NCBI GenBank assembly: GCA_002347185.1
Contig: DDXK01000091.1
Location: 1-30,662 of the forward strand
Direction of reading: 5' to 3'
Length of the DNA: 30,662 nt
DNA from: Desulfobulbaceae bacterium UBA2262
Lineage (GTDB): Bacteria > Desulfobacterota > Desulfobulbia > Desulfobulbales > Desulfurivibrionaceae
The notes below the pieces were generated by a model. It was not told where the DNA came from. It did no database searches and saw only the letters and a list, made by a program, of their open reading frames with translations. This document shows positions 22,956-30,662 of the stretch, one piece after another. Made by a program: the position numbers and the translations under genes. Each line of letters opens with the position of its first letter. Positions within the stretch are counted from its first letter, which is position 1.

Positions 22956-24215
22956 ATGAAAGTAAAACCGAAAGTCCTGGCCATGATCCTCGCCGGCGGC
23001 CGCGTCGACGAGCTGAACGTCCTCACCGCCTACCGTCCCAAGTCGGCCGTGCCCTTCGGCGGTTTCGCCCGGGTGATCGATTTCCCCTTGAGCAACCTCA
23101 TGCATTCCGGTCTCGATCTGGTGGCGATCCTGAGCCAGTACCGGAGTTTTTCCCTCATCAACCATATCGGCATCGGCGCGGCCTGGGACATGACCGGCCG
23201 CCACCGGGGGGTCTCCATCCTTCCCCCCTATCAGGGCTCCGGGCAGAGCAGCTGGTACCGGGGCTCGGCCGACGCCATCCATCAGAACCTCGACTTTGTC
23301 CATTACCATGATCCGGAAACCATCCTCGTCCTCTCCGGCGACCATATCTATCAGATGGATTACCGGGAAATCCTCTCCTATCACAAGGAAAAGGATGCCG
23401 ATCTCACCATCGCCTGCCTGCAGGTGCCCATGCGCGAGGCGAGTCGTTTCGGGGTGGCCGAGATAGACGAGGAGGACGGCGAACGGGGCGGCCGCATCCT
23501 CAGCTACCAGGAAAAGCCGAGCAGCCCCCGCTACAACTGGGCCTCGCTCACCGTTTACTGCTTCAAGCCCACGGTGCTCTACGAGGTGCTGGAGGCCAAT
23601 GCCCGGGAGGACGATTCCTTCGAGTTCGGCCGGGACATCATCCCCAGGTTGATGACGGCCCGGAAACGGGTTTACGGCTTCAAATTCTACGGATACTGGG
23701 GCTATACCCGGACCATTGCCGAGTACTGGCAGACCAGCATGGACCTCCTCGGCCCGGAGCCGAGGATAGACCTCGACCGCTGGGGCATTCGCACCAACCT
23801 GGAGCACCGGGCGCTTCGCGATTATCAGCCGCTCAAGGTGGGGGGCAAGGCCAGCATCGACAACAGCCTGGTCTATAATGGCTGCGTGGTGGAGGGGCGG
23901 GTGGAGAATTCCATCCTCTTCCCCGGCGTCCATGTCAAGCCCGGCGCGCAGGTGAAGAACTCCGTGCTCTTTTTCGACAACGTCGTCGGCCACGACGCCG
24001 TGCTCGACAAGGTGGTGAGCGACGTCAATGTCAAGGTCGGCGCCGGGGCCCGCATCGGCGCCGAGGGGGGGCCTGGCGACAAGGAGGTGACGGTGCTGGG
24101 CTGGAACAACAGCATTCCCGACGGGCTTACCATCGGCTCCGGCTGCACCCTGCACCCGAATCTGCGGCCGGAAAGGCTGCTTGCCGAAATCAAGAGCGGG
24201 GAGGTGGTCCGATGA
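22956..24215 (+). CDS. GlgC paralogue with altered active site (probable regulatory subunit)
   Basis: This 419-aa protein has the nucleotidyltransferase domain (1-270) and C-terminal left-handed beta-helix (about 290-400) of ADP-glucose pyrophosphorylase. Several motifs are kept, such as SGDHIYQMDY, YQEKPSSPR and FEFGRDIIP. Two are not: the glycine-rich ATP loop GGxGxRL reads GGRVDEL (14-20), losing the catalytic Arg, and AKPAVPF is PKSAVPF. The GYWRDVGT segment reads GYWGYTRT (246-253), losing the Asp. The downstream gene has all of these intact and overlaps by four bases (ATGA). By analogy with GlgD and plant large subunits it may be a regulatory partner. ATG at 22956 follows AAGGG. It is usually annotated simply as glgC. 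Confidence 0.85.
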   Translation: MKVKPKVLAMILAGGRVDELNVLTAYRPKSAVPFGGFARVIDFPLSNLMHSGLDLVAILSQYRSFSLINHIGIGAAWDMTGRHRGVSILPPYQGSGQSSWYRGSADAIHQNLDFVHYHDPETILVLSGDHIYQMDYREILSYHKEKDADLTIACLQVPMREASRFGVAEIDEEDGERGGRILSYQEKPSSPRYNWASLTVYCFKPTVLYEVLEANAREDDSFEFGRDIIPRLMTARKRVYGFKFYGYWGYTRTIAEYWQTSMDLLGPEPRIDLDRWGIRTNLEHRALRDYQPLKVGGKASIDNSLVYNGCVVEGRVENSILFPGVHVKPGAQVKNSVLFFDNVVGHDAVLDKVVSDVNVKVGAGARIGAEGGPGDKEVTVLGWNNSIPDGLTIGSGCTLHPNLRPERLLAEIKSGEVVR

Positions 24216-25477
24216 CGAACCGGGACAATACCCTGGTGCTGCTCCTGGCCGGCGGGGTGGGCAGCCGTCTGAACATCCTGGTGCAGACCAGGGCCAAGCC
24301 GGCCGTGCCCTTTGCCGGCTTTTACCGGATCATCGATTTTTCCTTGAGCAACGTGATGAACTCAGGCTTGAGCCAGGTGGGGGTCCTCACCCAGTACAAG
24401 CCCCTCTCCCTGATGCGCCATCTCGGCACCGGCGAGGCCTGGGACTTTACCGGCCGCACCCGGGGGGTGAAGATCCTTCCCCCCCGCACCGGCTTCAAGG
24501 ATTCTGACTGGTACAAGGGAACCGCCGATGCGGTGCGCCAGAATATCGACTTTATCCGCGCCCACCCCTCCAAGGAGATCGTCATCCTCTCCGGCGACCA
24601 TATCTACCGGATGGACCTGGACGACATGCTCCAGTTCCATCGCCGCAAAGAGGCGGATGTGACCATCGCCATGATGGTGGTGCCCCTTTCCGAGATCCAT
24701 CAGTTCGGGGCCGGCATCACCAACGAGGAGGGGCGCATCGTCGAATGGGAGGAAAAGCCCAAGGTGCCGCGCACCGACCTGGCCTCCATGGGCATCTATG
24801 TCTTCGATACCGAGTATCTGCTCAGGATCCTCGAGGAAGACCGCGAGGAGGTGGACTTTGGCATGCATCTTCTCCCCAAGGCCATCGAGCGGGACAATGT
24901 CTTTGCCTACCCCTTCCGCGGCTACTGGCGGGACGTGGGCACGGTGCAGGCGTACTGGGAGGCCAACATGGACCTGCTCCGCGCCGACTCGGAGATTTCC
25001 CCCCAGGCCTGGGGGATCAGGCCCAATCCCTACGCGGATGGCCTGGCCTCCGACCGTTGCCCGGCCCGTTTCGTCAGCGGCTGCCAGGTGGAGGGCTCGA
25101 TGGTCTCCGCCGGCTGCGTCATCGAGGGGAGGGTGGTCAACTCGCTGCTTTCCCCCGGCGTCCATGTGGGAAAAGGGGTGGTGGTCAAGGATTCTATCAT
25201 CTTCCACGATTGCCTCCTCGAAGAGGGGGCGGTGGTCGATCTGGCCATCCTCGACAAGCGGGTCCGGGTTGGCAGCGGGGCGGTGGTGGGCCTGGGCGAG
25301 GACAAGGCGACACCCAACCGGGTCTACCCCAAGCACCTCTACACCGGCATCACCATGATCGGCAAGGAGGTGGCGGTGCCTTCCCGGGCAACGATCGGCC
25401 GCAACTGTGTGGTGGAGCCCTACCGCAAGGAAGTCGATTTCCCGAGCCTCCGCCTTGCCACCGGGGAAACCATCTGA
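24212..25477 (+). CDS. glgC: Glucose-1-phosphate adenylyltransferase
   Basis: This 421-aa enzyme makes ADP-glucose from ATP and glucose-1-phosphate, the committed step of bacterial glycogen synthesis. The ATP loop LAGGVGSRL (12-20), the activator/sugar segment RAKPAVPF (27-34), SGDHIYRMD, the EKP motif (WEEKPKVPR) and GYWRDVGT (237-244) are all intact, so it should be the active copy. The C-terminal beta-helix domain follows (PGVHVGKGVVVKDS). Length matches the family. The ATG lies within the stop of the upstream paralogue, giving translational coupling and roughly equal amounts of the two. A terminator-like hairpin follows about 45 nt after the stop. Confidence 0.95.
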   Translation: MTNRDNTLVLLLAGGVGSRLNILVQTRAKPAVPFAGFYRIIDFSLSNVMNSGLSQVGVLTQYKPLSLMRHLGTGEAWDFTGRTRGVKILPPRTGFKDSDWYKGTADAVRQNIDFIRAHPSKEIVILSGDHIYRMDLDDMLQFHRRKEADVTIAMMVVPLSEIHQFGAGITNEEGRIVEWEEKPKVPRTDLASMGIYVFDTEYLLRILEEDREEVDFGMHLLPKAIERDNVFAYPFRGYWRDVGTVQAYWEANMDLLRADSEISPQAWGIRPNPYADGLASDRCPARFVSGCQVEGSMVSAGCVIEGRVVNSLLSPGVHVGKGVVVKDSIIFHDCLLEEGAVVDLAILDKRVRVGSGAVVGLGEDKATPNRVYPKHLYTGITMIGKEVAVPSRATIGRNCVVEPYRKEVDFPSLRLATGETI

Positions 25478-25523
25478 TGGCCCAGGGCCGGGAGGGGACG
25501 CTCCTCCGGCCCAAAGCACACCA

Positions 25524-25570
25524 GGGAATGGGGCTTTCCGGCCCCGTTCTCCCTTTCCTTTTGTCCTTTC
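25524..25570 (+). terminator. Probable terminator after the glgC pair
   Basis: A strong hairpin with core GGGGC and GCCCC and extended arms (25524-25553) is followed by a T-rich but interrupted tract to about 25570. A second GC-rich inverted repeat lies just upstream at about 25488-25512. Confidence 0.5.
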
Positions 25571-25620
25571 CTCCCTGAGAAGCCAAACTCTTTTCTTCCG
25601 CTTTTGCCTGTGGTAAGGTC

Positions 25621-25634
25621 GGGTAATTTTACCC
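25621..25634. promoter_or_regulatory. Inverted repeat upstream of the acyl-CoA synthetase
   Basis: GGGTAA (25621-25626) and TTACCC (25629-25634) form perfect 6-bp arms with a two-base spacer, 55 nt before the ATG, next to a TGTGGTA box at 25609-25615. It looks like an operator; the binding protein is unknown. Confidence 0.4.
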
Positions 25635-25689
25635 ATGCGGGCGGCCGGAGGCCGTGCGTCGGTTTTGACGATCAACAGGGGAGAGAGCG

Positions 25690-27588
25690 ATGGGGCGTTA
25701 CAGGGAGATCTACGGGAAGAGTTTGGAGGATCCGGCTTCGTTCTGGGCCGCGGCCGCGGAAAAGATCGACTGGCATCGGCAGTGGGATCGCACCCTTGAC
25801 GCCTCTGATCCCCCGTTTTACCGCTGGTTCGTGGGCGGTGAGCTCAATACCTGTCACAACGCCCTGGACCGGCATGTGGCGGGGGGCAGGGCCGATCAGG
25901 TCGCCCTGATCTATGACAGCCCGGTCACCGCCAGCCTGGAAAAGTTCACCTACCGGGAGCTGCTCGACCAGGTTGCCCGCTTTGCCGGAGCCCTTGCCGG
26001 CCTTGGCCTGCAGAAAGGCGACACGGCGATCATTTACATGCCGATGATTCCCCAGGCCGTTATCGCCATGCTGGCCTGCGCCCGTCTCGGCGTGGTGCAT
26101 TCCGTGGTTTTTGGTGGCTTTGCCGCCAAGGAGCTGGCCCTGCGCATCGATCACTGCAAGCCTGCCGTGATCATCTCCGCCTCCGGCGCCATCGAGGGGA
26201 AAAAGATCATCGAGTACAAGCCCCTCCTGGACGAGGCCATTGCCCTGGCCGGCCACAAGCCGGGGAAATGCATCGTCTATCAGCGCGCCCATGTGAAGGC
26301 GCCGCTCAGCACCGACCGCGATCTTGACTGGCAGGAGCTCATGCGGATGGCCGAGCCAGCGGCCTGTGTGCCGGTGAAGGCCACCGATCCCCTTTACATC
26401 CTCTACACCTCTGGAACCACCGGCATGCCCAAGGGGGTGGTGCGCGACAACGGCGGCCATGCCGTGGCCCTGCGCTGGAGCATGGAGCATATCTACGGGG
26501 TGGGGCCGGGGGAGGTTTTTTGGGCCGCCTCGGACGTGGGCTGGGTGGTCGGCCATTCCTACATCGTCTACGGGCCGCTGCTCACCGGCTGCACCACCGT
26601 GCTTTATGAGGGCAAGCCGGTGGGAACCCCCGACCCCGGCGCCTTCTGGCGGGTGATCTCCCAGCACCGGATCAAGGTGCTCTTCACGGCGCCCACCGCC
26701 TTTCGGGCCATCAAGAAAGAGGATCCCGACGCCGAGTACCTGCGGCAATACGAGCTGGAGAATTTTGCCACCCTTTTTCTCGCCGGCGAGCGTCTTGATC
26801 CCGATACCTATCACTGGGCGAGCAGGATTCTGGGCAGGCCCGTGGTCGACCACTGGTGGCAGACCGAGACCGGCTGGCCCATCGCCGCCAACTGTCTGGG
26901 CATCGAGCCCTGCCCCATCAAGCCGGGTTCTCCGACCCTGCCGGTGCCGGGCTATGACGTGCGGATTCTCGATGACCAGGGCCGGGAGCTCGGTCCGCAT
27001 CAGGAGGGGCATGTGGTGATCAGGCTGCCTTTGCCGCCCGGCACCTTGCCCACGCTCTGGCAGGCGGACAAGAAGTTTGTCGACGCCTACATGAGCAGGT
27101 TTCCCGGCTACTACGAAACCAGCGACGGGGGCTATCGCGACGAGGACGGCTATCTCTTTGTCATGGGCCGGATGGACGACGTGATCAACACCGCCGGCCA
27201 TCGGCTTTCCACCGGGGCCATGGAGGAGGTGATCGCCACCCATCCCGATGTGGCCGAGTGCGCGGTGTTCGGCGCCGAGGATTCCCTCAAGGGTCAGTTG
27301 CCGGTGGGGCTGGTGGTGCTCAAGGCCGGGGTGGCCAGGGAGGAGGGGGAGATCAAAAAAGAGCTGGTCCGGCTTGTCCGCAGCCAGATCGGGCCCATCG
27401 CCTGCTACAAGGACACCGCCGTGGTCAGGCGTCTGCCCAAGACAAGAAGCGGCAAGATCCTGCGCGCCACCATGCGCAGCATCGCCAACGGCAAGGAGTA
27501 CCGCGTTCCCTCCACCATCGACGACCCGGCCATTCTTGCCGAAATCGAGGAAAGCCTGCAGTCCCTGGGGTTTCCGAAAAAAAGCTGA
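25690..27588 (+). CDS. prpE: Propionyl-CoA synthetase (PrpE-like acyl-CoA synthetase)
   Basis: This 632-aa enzyme joins a short acid (propionate or acetate) to CoA through an acyl-AMP intermediate. The P-loop-like motif TSGTTGMPKG (240-249), WWQTETGW, the hinge region GYRDEDGYLFVMGRMDD and the catalytic lysine K589 in KTRSGKILRA are all present. The WWQTETGW form and the RWFVGGELNTCHNALDRH opening fit PrpE more than Acs, which has WWQTETGG. Length fits PrpE (about 628). Start ATG at 25690 follows GGGAGAGAG. In a sulfate reducer it could feed propionate into or out of the methylmalonyl-CoA route. Acetate use cannot be excluded. Confidence 0.9.
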   Translation: MGRYREIYGKSLEDPASFWAAAAEKIDWHRQWDRTLDASDPPFYRWFVGGELNTCHNALDRHVAGGRADQVALIYDSPVTASLEKFTYRELLDQVARFAGALAGLGLQKGDTAIIYMPMIPQAVIAMLACARLGVVHSVVFGGFAAKELALRIDHCKPAVIISASGAIEGKKIIEYKPLLDEAIALAGHKPGKCIVYQRAHVKAPLSTDRDLDWQELMRMAEPAACVPVKATDPLYILYTSGTTGMPKGVVRDNGGHAVALRWSMEHIYGVGPGEVFWAASDVGWVVGHSYIVYGPLLTGCTTVLYEGKPVGTPDPGAFWRVISQHRIKVLFTAPTAFRAIKKEDPDAEYLRQYELENFATLFLAGERLDPDTYHWASRILGRPVVDHWWQTETGWPIAANCLGIEPCPIKPGSPTLPVPGYDVRILDDQGRELGPHQEGHVVIRLPLPPGTLPTLWQADKKFVDAYMSRFPGYYETSDGGYRDEDGYLFVMGRMDDVINTAGHRLSTGAMEEVIATHPDVAECAVFGAEDSLKGQLPVGLVVLKAGVAREEGEIKKELVRLVRSQIGPIACYKDTAVVRRLPKTRSGKILRATMRSIANGKEYRVPSTIDDPAILAEIEESLQSLGFPKKS

Positions 27589-27617
27589 GGGCCGTCGGGC
27601 GCGGGGCCGGGAAAGCG

Positions 27618-27995
27618 ATGGATATTCAGGCGTTGGTGAACGATCCTGGCCGGGACCCTGCCGCGCTGCGGCAATGGTTTTCCCTGGCCCTGGTCAAGAA
27701 GCTGGGCGTGCTCAGGCAGCCCTACCATTGCCGGACCGCGGACGCCAAGATCAATCCGCCGGCCGGCCTCCTCCTGGCTGCCGCGCTGCTTCTTGACGAC
27801 GGCGAGGCCGTGGCCACGGCCCTGGGGGTGCTTCAGGCCGAGGACGAGGAGCGCGGGTGCGGGCGGGCTGCCGCCGACGGCGAAAGCAGCCTCCTGCCCC
27901 AGGCGCTGCGCCAGGCCCTGGAGCCGTTCCTGACCGGAGACAGGGGCGGCCGGGAGGAGATTCTGGCGCGGGCGCGGCGTTACGGCCTTTGGTGA
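27618..27995 (+). CDS. Unknown 125-aa protein downstream of prpE
   Basis: I do not recognise this protein. It appears soluble and mainly helical, with an Ala/Leu-rich core (GLLLAAALLLDDGEAVATAL) and two cysteines (HCRT, RGCGRA). There is no signal peptide or known motif. The ATG at 27618 lies 29 nt after the prpE stop with GGGAAA before it, so it is likely co-transcribed with prpE. The 3' end converges on the HDOD gene with seven bases between stops. That it is real is supported by position and ribosome site, not by homology. Confidence 0.6.
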   Translation: MDIQALVNDPGRDPAALRQWFSLALVKKLGVLRQPYHCRTADAKINPPAGLLLAAALLLDDGEAVATALGVLQAEDEERGCGRAAADGESSLLPQALRQALEPFLTGDRGGREEILARARRYGLW

Positions 27996-28002
27996 GTCCG
28001 GG

Positions 28003-28929
28003 TCAGGCCGTTGCCCCTTTTTCGCTGAGTTTGCTGCGCAATTTGAGTTTGGAGAGGCCGTAGCGGATGATGGCGGACATGTCTTCGGCGGTTTCCATGC
28101 CCTTGCCGATCAGGGCGAGCGCCTCCTCTCTGGAAAGGTTCATCATCGGCCCGAAGTGGCGCAGGAGTTCGTTCAGCTCCCAGTCGCCCTGACGGCTGAC
28201 GGCCGCGGTGAGACGGTTGCAGAAGGCGGCGACGTTGAGCAGGTAGAGCTGGGAGTCTATCCTGCTGGTGGGGGGTGGGGGATTGGTCGCCATGCTCAGG
28301 ACGATTTTTTCGGAGAAGTTCCAGAACCTGGCTATCTCCATGCCGACCCGGGCGAAGCTCAGGTCGCCCAGGACGCTTTTTGCGGCGTGCTCTTCCGAGC
28401 AGCCGGTGGCGAGGAGCGCCTGGATACTGCGGTAGAGTTCCGGCAGATAGACGAGGATGATGATCTTGCCAAGCTCATGGAGCAGGGTGCAGATGAAGAC
28501 ATCCTCTTCCTGGACCCTGATTTTCTTGGCCGCGCAAAGGAATTTCGCCGTGGTGGCGCTGAGGAAGGATTTCGCCAGGAGCTTGCTGATCTCCTCCTTC
28601 TCCACCCCCGCCTTGAGGAAATCGTCAAACAGGGAGAGGGTGAGCGCCAGCTCCTTGATGGTGTTCATGCCCACCGCGGTGATGGCGCGCGTGACACTCG
28701 TCACCGGCACCCCCCGCAGGTAGTAGGCGGAATTGGCCACCTGGAGGAGTTTGGCGGTGAGGGAGGCATCCTTGAGGATGACGGCGGCGATTTCCTGGGC
28801 CGTGGCCTTGCTGCTGTTCAAGAGGCCGATCAGCTCCTGCACGTGGTCGCTCATGGCGGGAAGTTCGCTCATGTTGACCTTGCCGAAGATTTCACTCAGC
28901 GTTGTCTGGGATCCGTCTCCTTGTGCCAT
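28003..28929 (-). CDS. HDOD-domain signalling protein
   Basis: This 308-aa protein carries an HDOD domain (PF08668) at about 20-225: the LPAMSDHVQELIGLL opening, the ILKDASLTAKLLQVANSAYY helix, AITAVGMNTIKELAL and LLHELGKIIIL. HDOD proteins are relatives of HD phosphohydrolases in which the metal site is usually incomplete; they act in signalling and chemotaxis-like or c-di-GMP networks. The C-terminal 80 residues are not recognised. The ATG follows GGGAGGAT, a strong site. It is 73 nt after trpA on the same strand and could be read through from the trp genes. Its output is unknown. Confidence 0.9.
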   Translation of the reverse strand: MAQGDGSQTTLSEIFGKVNMSELPAMSDHVQELIGLLNSSKATAQEIAAVILKDASLTAKLLQVANSAYYLRGVPVTSVTRAITAVGMNTIKELALTLSLFDDFLKAGVEKEEISKLLAKSFLSATTAKFLCAAKKIRVQEEDVFICTLLHELGKIIILVYLPELYRSIQALLATGCSEEHAAKSVLGDLSFARVGMEIARFWNFSEKIVLSMATNPPPPTSRIDSQLYLLNVAAFCNRLTAAVSRQGDWELNELLRHFGPMMNLSREEALALIGKGMETAEDMSAIIRYGLSKLKLRSKLSEKGATA

Positions 28930-29002
28930 ATCCTCCCGCCGCGTTCGTGATCGACTTTCCGGCCTCTGGTGAGCCTGATTCCCGGGCCGCCCGTGCGGTA
29001 TC

Positions 29003-29767
29003 TCAGCGCAGGCCGGCCAGGAAAGGCCCCACCGCCTCCGGCCCCTGTTCCTCGACCAGGCGGATGGTGGCGGTGCCGATCACGGCAAGATCCGCCTTGC
29101 CGCGGAGTGCCGCCACGTCCTCCCTGCTGCTGATGCCGAAACCCACGGCGAGCGGCAGCTCGGTGGCCCTGCGGCAGCGGGCCAGATAGTCGTTGAAGGG
29201 CCGGTCGAACTCCGTCTTGCTGCCGGTGACGCCCCGGCGGGCAACGCAGTAGATGAAGCCCTGGCCGTGCCCGGCCAGCGTGCGCATCCTTTCCTCGCTG
29301 CTGGTGGGGGCGAAGATCTGGATGGGGGCAAGGCCATGCTCGCCGCAGAGGCGCAGGTACTCCTCCCCCTCCTCCGGCGGCAGATCGGGGACGATGAAGC
29401 CCTGAATGCCGATTTCCTTGGATTTTTTGATAAAATCACCCACCCCGTATTTGAAAAGGATGTTGTAGTAGGTCATGAAGAGGAAGGGGATTGGGTGACA
29501 GGCCGCCATTTCCGCGGCAAAGTCGAGACACTCCCGCACCTTGACGCCGCTGGCGATGGCCTCCTGGTTGGCCTTCAGGATCATGGGGCCGTCCGCCACC
29601 GGCTCGGAAAAGGGGATCTGCAGCTCGATCACGTCCACGCCGTTTTCCACCATCTGCCCGATCACCTCGCGGTTCACGGCAAAGGAGGGGTAGCCCAGGA
29701 CCAGATGGGTCATGAGCAGGATATCCTTTTGGGCCTTTCTGGCCCGGATGGTGTCAGTAAGCTGCAT
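29003..29767 (-). CDS. trpA: Tryptophan synthase alpha chain
   Basis: This 254-aa TIM-barrel protein cleaves indole-3-glycerol phosphate to indole and passes it to TrpB. The active-site glutamate is in VIELQIPF and the aspartate in EPVADGP, which differ from the usual ELGIPFSDPLADGP but keep both catalytic acids. The phosphate-binding part reads RRGVTGSKTEF and GFGISS. The substitutions (Q for G, E for D, YCVARRGVTG for the YLLS form) mark it as a divergent TrpA of a kind also seen in other sulfate reducers, from memory. The ATG at 29767 lies inside the trpB end (14-nt overlap), typical of trpBA. Confidence 0.92.
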   Translation of the reverse strand: MQLTDTIRARKAQKDILLMTHLVLGYPSFAVNREVIGQMVENGVDVIELQIPFSEPVADGPMILKANQEAIASGVKVRECLDFAAEMAACHPIPFLFMTYYNILFKYGVGDFIKKSKEIGIQGFIVPDLPPEEGEEYLRLCGEHGLAPIQIFAPTSSEERMRTLAGHGQGFIYCVARRGVTGSKTEFDRPFNDYLARCRRATELPLAVGFGISSREDVAALRGKADLAVIGTATIRLVEEQGPEAVGPFLAGLR

Positions 29768-30662
29768 ATTCGGCCCCCTTTTCCCGGATGAACGCCTTCC
29801 AGGAAGGATCGGCAAAGGCGTGGGCAATGGTGAAGATGTCCTTGTCGCCCCGGCCGGACTGGTTGATGATGATGGCCTGGTCAGGGGAGAGCGAACCCGC
29901 CTCCTTGAAGGCCTGGACAAAGGCGTGCGTCGACTCCAGGGCCGGGATGATGCCTTCCTTCTTGATGGTCAGGTCCAGGGCCGCCATGACCTCCTGGTCC
30001 GTGGCCGCCTCAAAGCGGACCCTGCCCCTTTCCCACAGGTCGGTGAGGATGGGGGAAACGCCAACGTAGTCGAGTCCTGCCGCCACCGAGTGGGTATCGA
30101 GCATCTGGCCGTCGGAATCCTGCAGGAACATGGTCTTGTAGCCCTGGGCCACGCCCGGGGAGGCGTCCTGTGCGGCAAGGCGCACGGCGTGCTTGCCGGT
30201 GGCGATGCCCTTGCCGCCGGCCTCCACCCCGATCAGTTCCACATCCTTTTCGTCGAGAAAGCCCTGGAAGATGCCCATGGCGTTGGAACCGCCGCCCACG
30301 CAGGCGTAGACCCTGGCCGGCAGCCTGCCGAAGCTTTTCAGAATCTGTTGCCTCGCCTCCTTGCCGATGATGGACTGGAACCAGGCCACCATCTCGGGAA
30401 AGGGATGCGGCCCGCAGACGGTGCCCATCACGTAGTGGGTGGTGTCCATGTTGGAGACCCAGTCGCGGAAGGCCTCGTTGATGGCGTCCTTCAGGGTTTT
30501 CGAGCCGGTGGTCACCGGCACCACCGTGGCGCCGAGCTTTTCCATCCAGAAGACGTTGGGGCGCTGGCGATGGACATCCTCCGCACCCATGTAGATCGTG
30601 CATGCAAAGCCGAATTTGGCGGCCATGGTGGCGGTGGCCACCCCGTGCTGGCCGGCGCCGGT
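29754..30662 (-). CDS. trpB: Tryptophan synthase beta chain, C-terminal part (5' end outside window)
   Basis: The visible 302 residues are the larger part of TrpB, the PLP enzyme that joins indole and serine to make tryptophan. The first residues at the edge read TGAGQHGVATAT, the conserved segment after the PLP lysine region, and the PLP-phosphate loop CVGGGSNAMG is intact. Other family marks are YMGAEDVHRQRPNVF and SGRGDKDIFT. The N-terminal third, with the lysine, lies beyond the right edge. It overlaps trpA by 14 nt. The sequence fits the TrpB1 type that works with TrpA. Confidence 0.95.
   Translation of the reverse strand, partial: TGAGQHGVATATMAAKFGFACTIYMGAEDVHRQRPNVFWMEKLGATVVPVTTGSKTLKDAINEAFRDWVSNMDTTHYVMGTVCGPHPFPEMVAWFQSIIGKEARQQILKSFGRLPARVYACVGGGSNAMGIFQGFLDEKDVELIGVEAGGKGIATGKHAVRLAAQDASPGVAQGYKTMFLQDSDGQMLDTHSVAAGLDYVGVSPILTDLWERGRVRFEAATDQEVMAALDLTIKKEGIIPALESTHAFVQAFKEAGSLSPDQAIIINQSGRGDKDIFTIAHAFADPSWKAFIREKGAEYAAY

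Noticed and set aside
25690..27588. Acetyl-CoA synthetase (acs) as the name of the acyl-CoA synthetase
   Set aside because: The WWQTETGW form and N-terminal pattern fit PrpE better; acetate activity is still possible.
1..30662. Mobile elements, CRISPR arrays, rRNA
   Set aside because: No transposase, integrase, phage genes, terminal repeats, regular repeat-spacer units or rRNA segments were seen.

Overview
The window is about 30.7 kb of GC-rich chromosomal DNA, densely packed with genes of a free-living, motile, Gram-negative, probably anaerobic bacterium. LptF/LptG show an outer membrane. CheZ and PilZ point to flagellar or chemotactic control. A compact 2-hydroxyacyl-CoA-dehydratase-like protein with its BadF-type activase, and a RACo-like ASKHA ATPase, are oxygen-sensitive chemistry typical of anaerobes. 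The mix, including a PrpE-type acyl-CoA synthetase and a tandem GlgC pair, fits a sulfate-reducing Desulfobacterota lineage (Desulfobulbales-like). That placement is inferred from gene content and has not been tested by a search. No insertion sequence, phage, integron, CRISPR array or rRNA was seen, so this looks like core genome.

Layout. 1-2427 (minus): universal stress protein translationally coupled to a P-type cation ATPase that runs off the left edge, preceded by a MarC membrane protein. 2562-3048: cold-shock gene with a strong terminator and an unusual upstream region (hairpin plus T run, 16-bp direct repeats). 3049-6349 (minus): operon asnS, TPM-domain lipoprotein, SAM methyltransferase. 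6491-9357 (plus): isochorismatase-like hydrolase with its own terminator, then a PilZ protein and an enlarged CheZ phosphatase. 9393-9554: tRNA-Cys with promoter and a shared bidirectional terminator. 9729-11996 (plus): RNase III, an Elp3-like radical SAM protein and a small membrane protein. 12001-15410 (minus): large membrane hybrid histidine kinase with a coupled 102-aa protein. 15524-19447 (minus): lptF, lptG, an HgdB-like protein, a BadF-like activase and a four-cysteine miniprotein in one tight, partly overlapping run. 19591-19977 (minus): fluoride channel. 20146-27995 (plus): RACo-like ATPase lacking the ferredoxin domain, DHH phosphoesterase, two overlapping GlgC paralogues, PrpE-like synthetase and an unknown 125-aa protein. 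28003-30662 (minus): HDOD protein, trpA and the 3' part of trpB.

How the genes work together. Glycogen synthesis is represented by a GlgC pair in which the first copy has lost two active-site motifs, suggesting a regulatory and catalytic subunit arrangement. Lipopolysaccharide export genes share an operon with what looks like a miniature ATP-driven low-potential electron-transfer module (HgdB-like, BadF-like, Cys-rich). I consider this module the most likely under-described system in the window. Signalling is well represented: c-di-GMP binding (PilZ), CheY-P dephosphorylation (CheZ), a sensor kinase and an HDOD protein.
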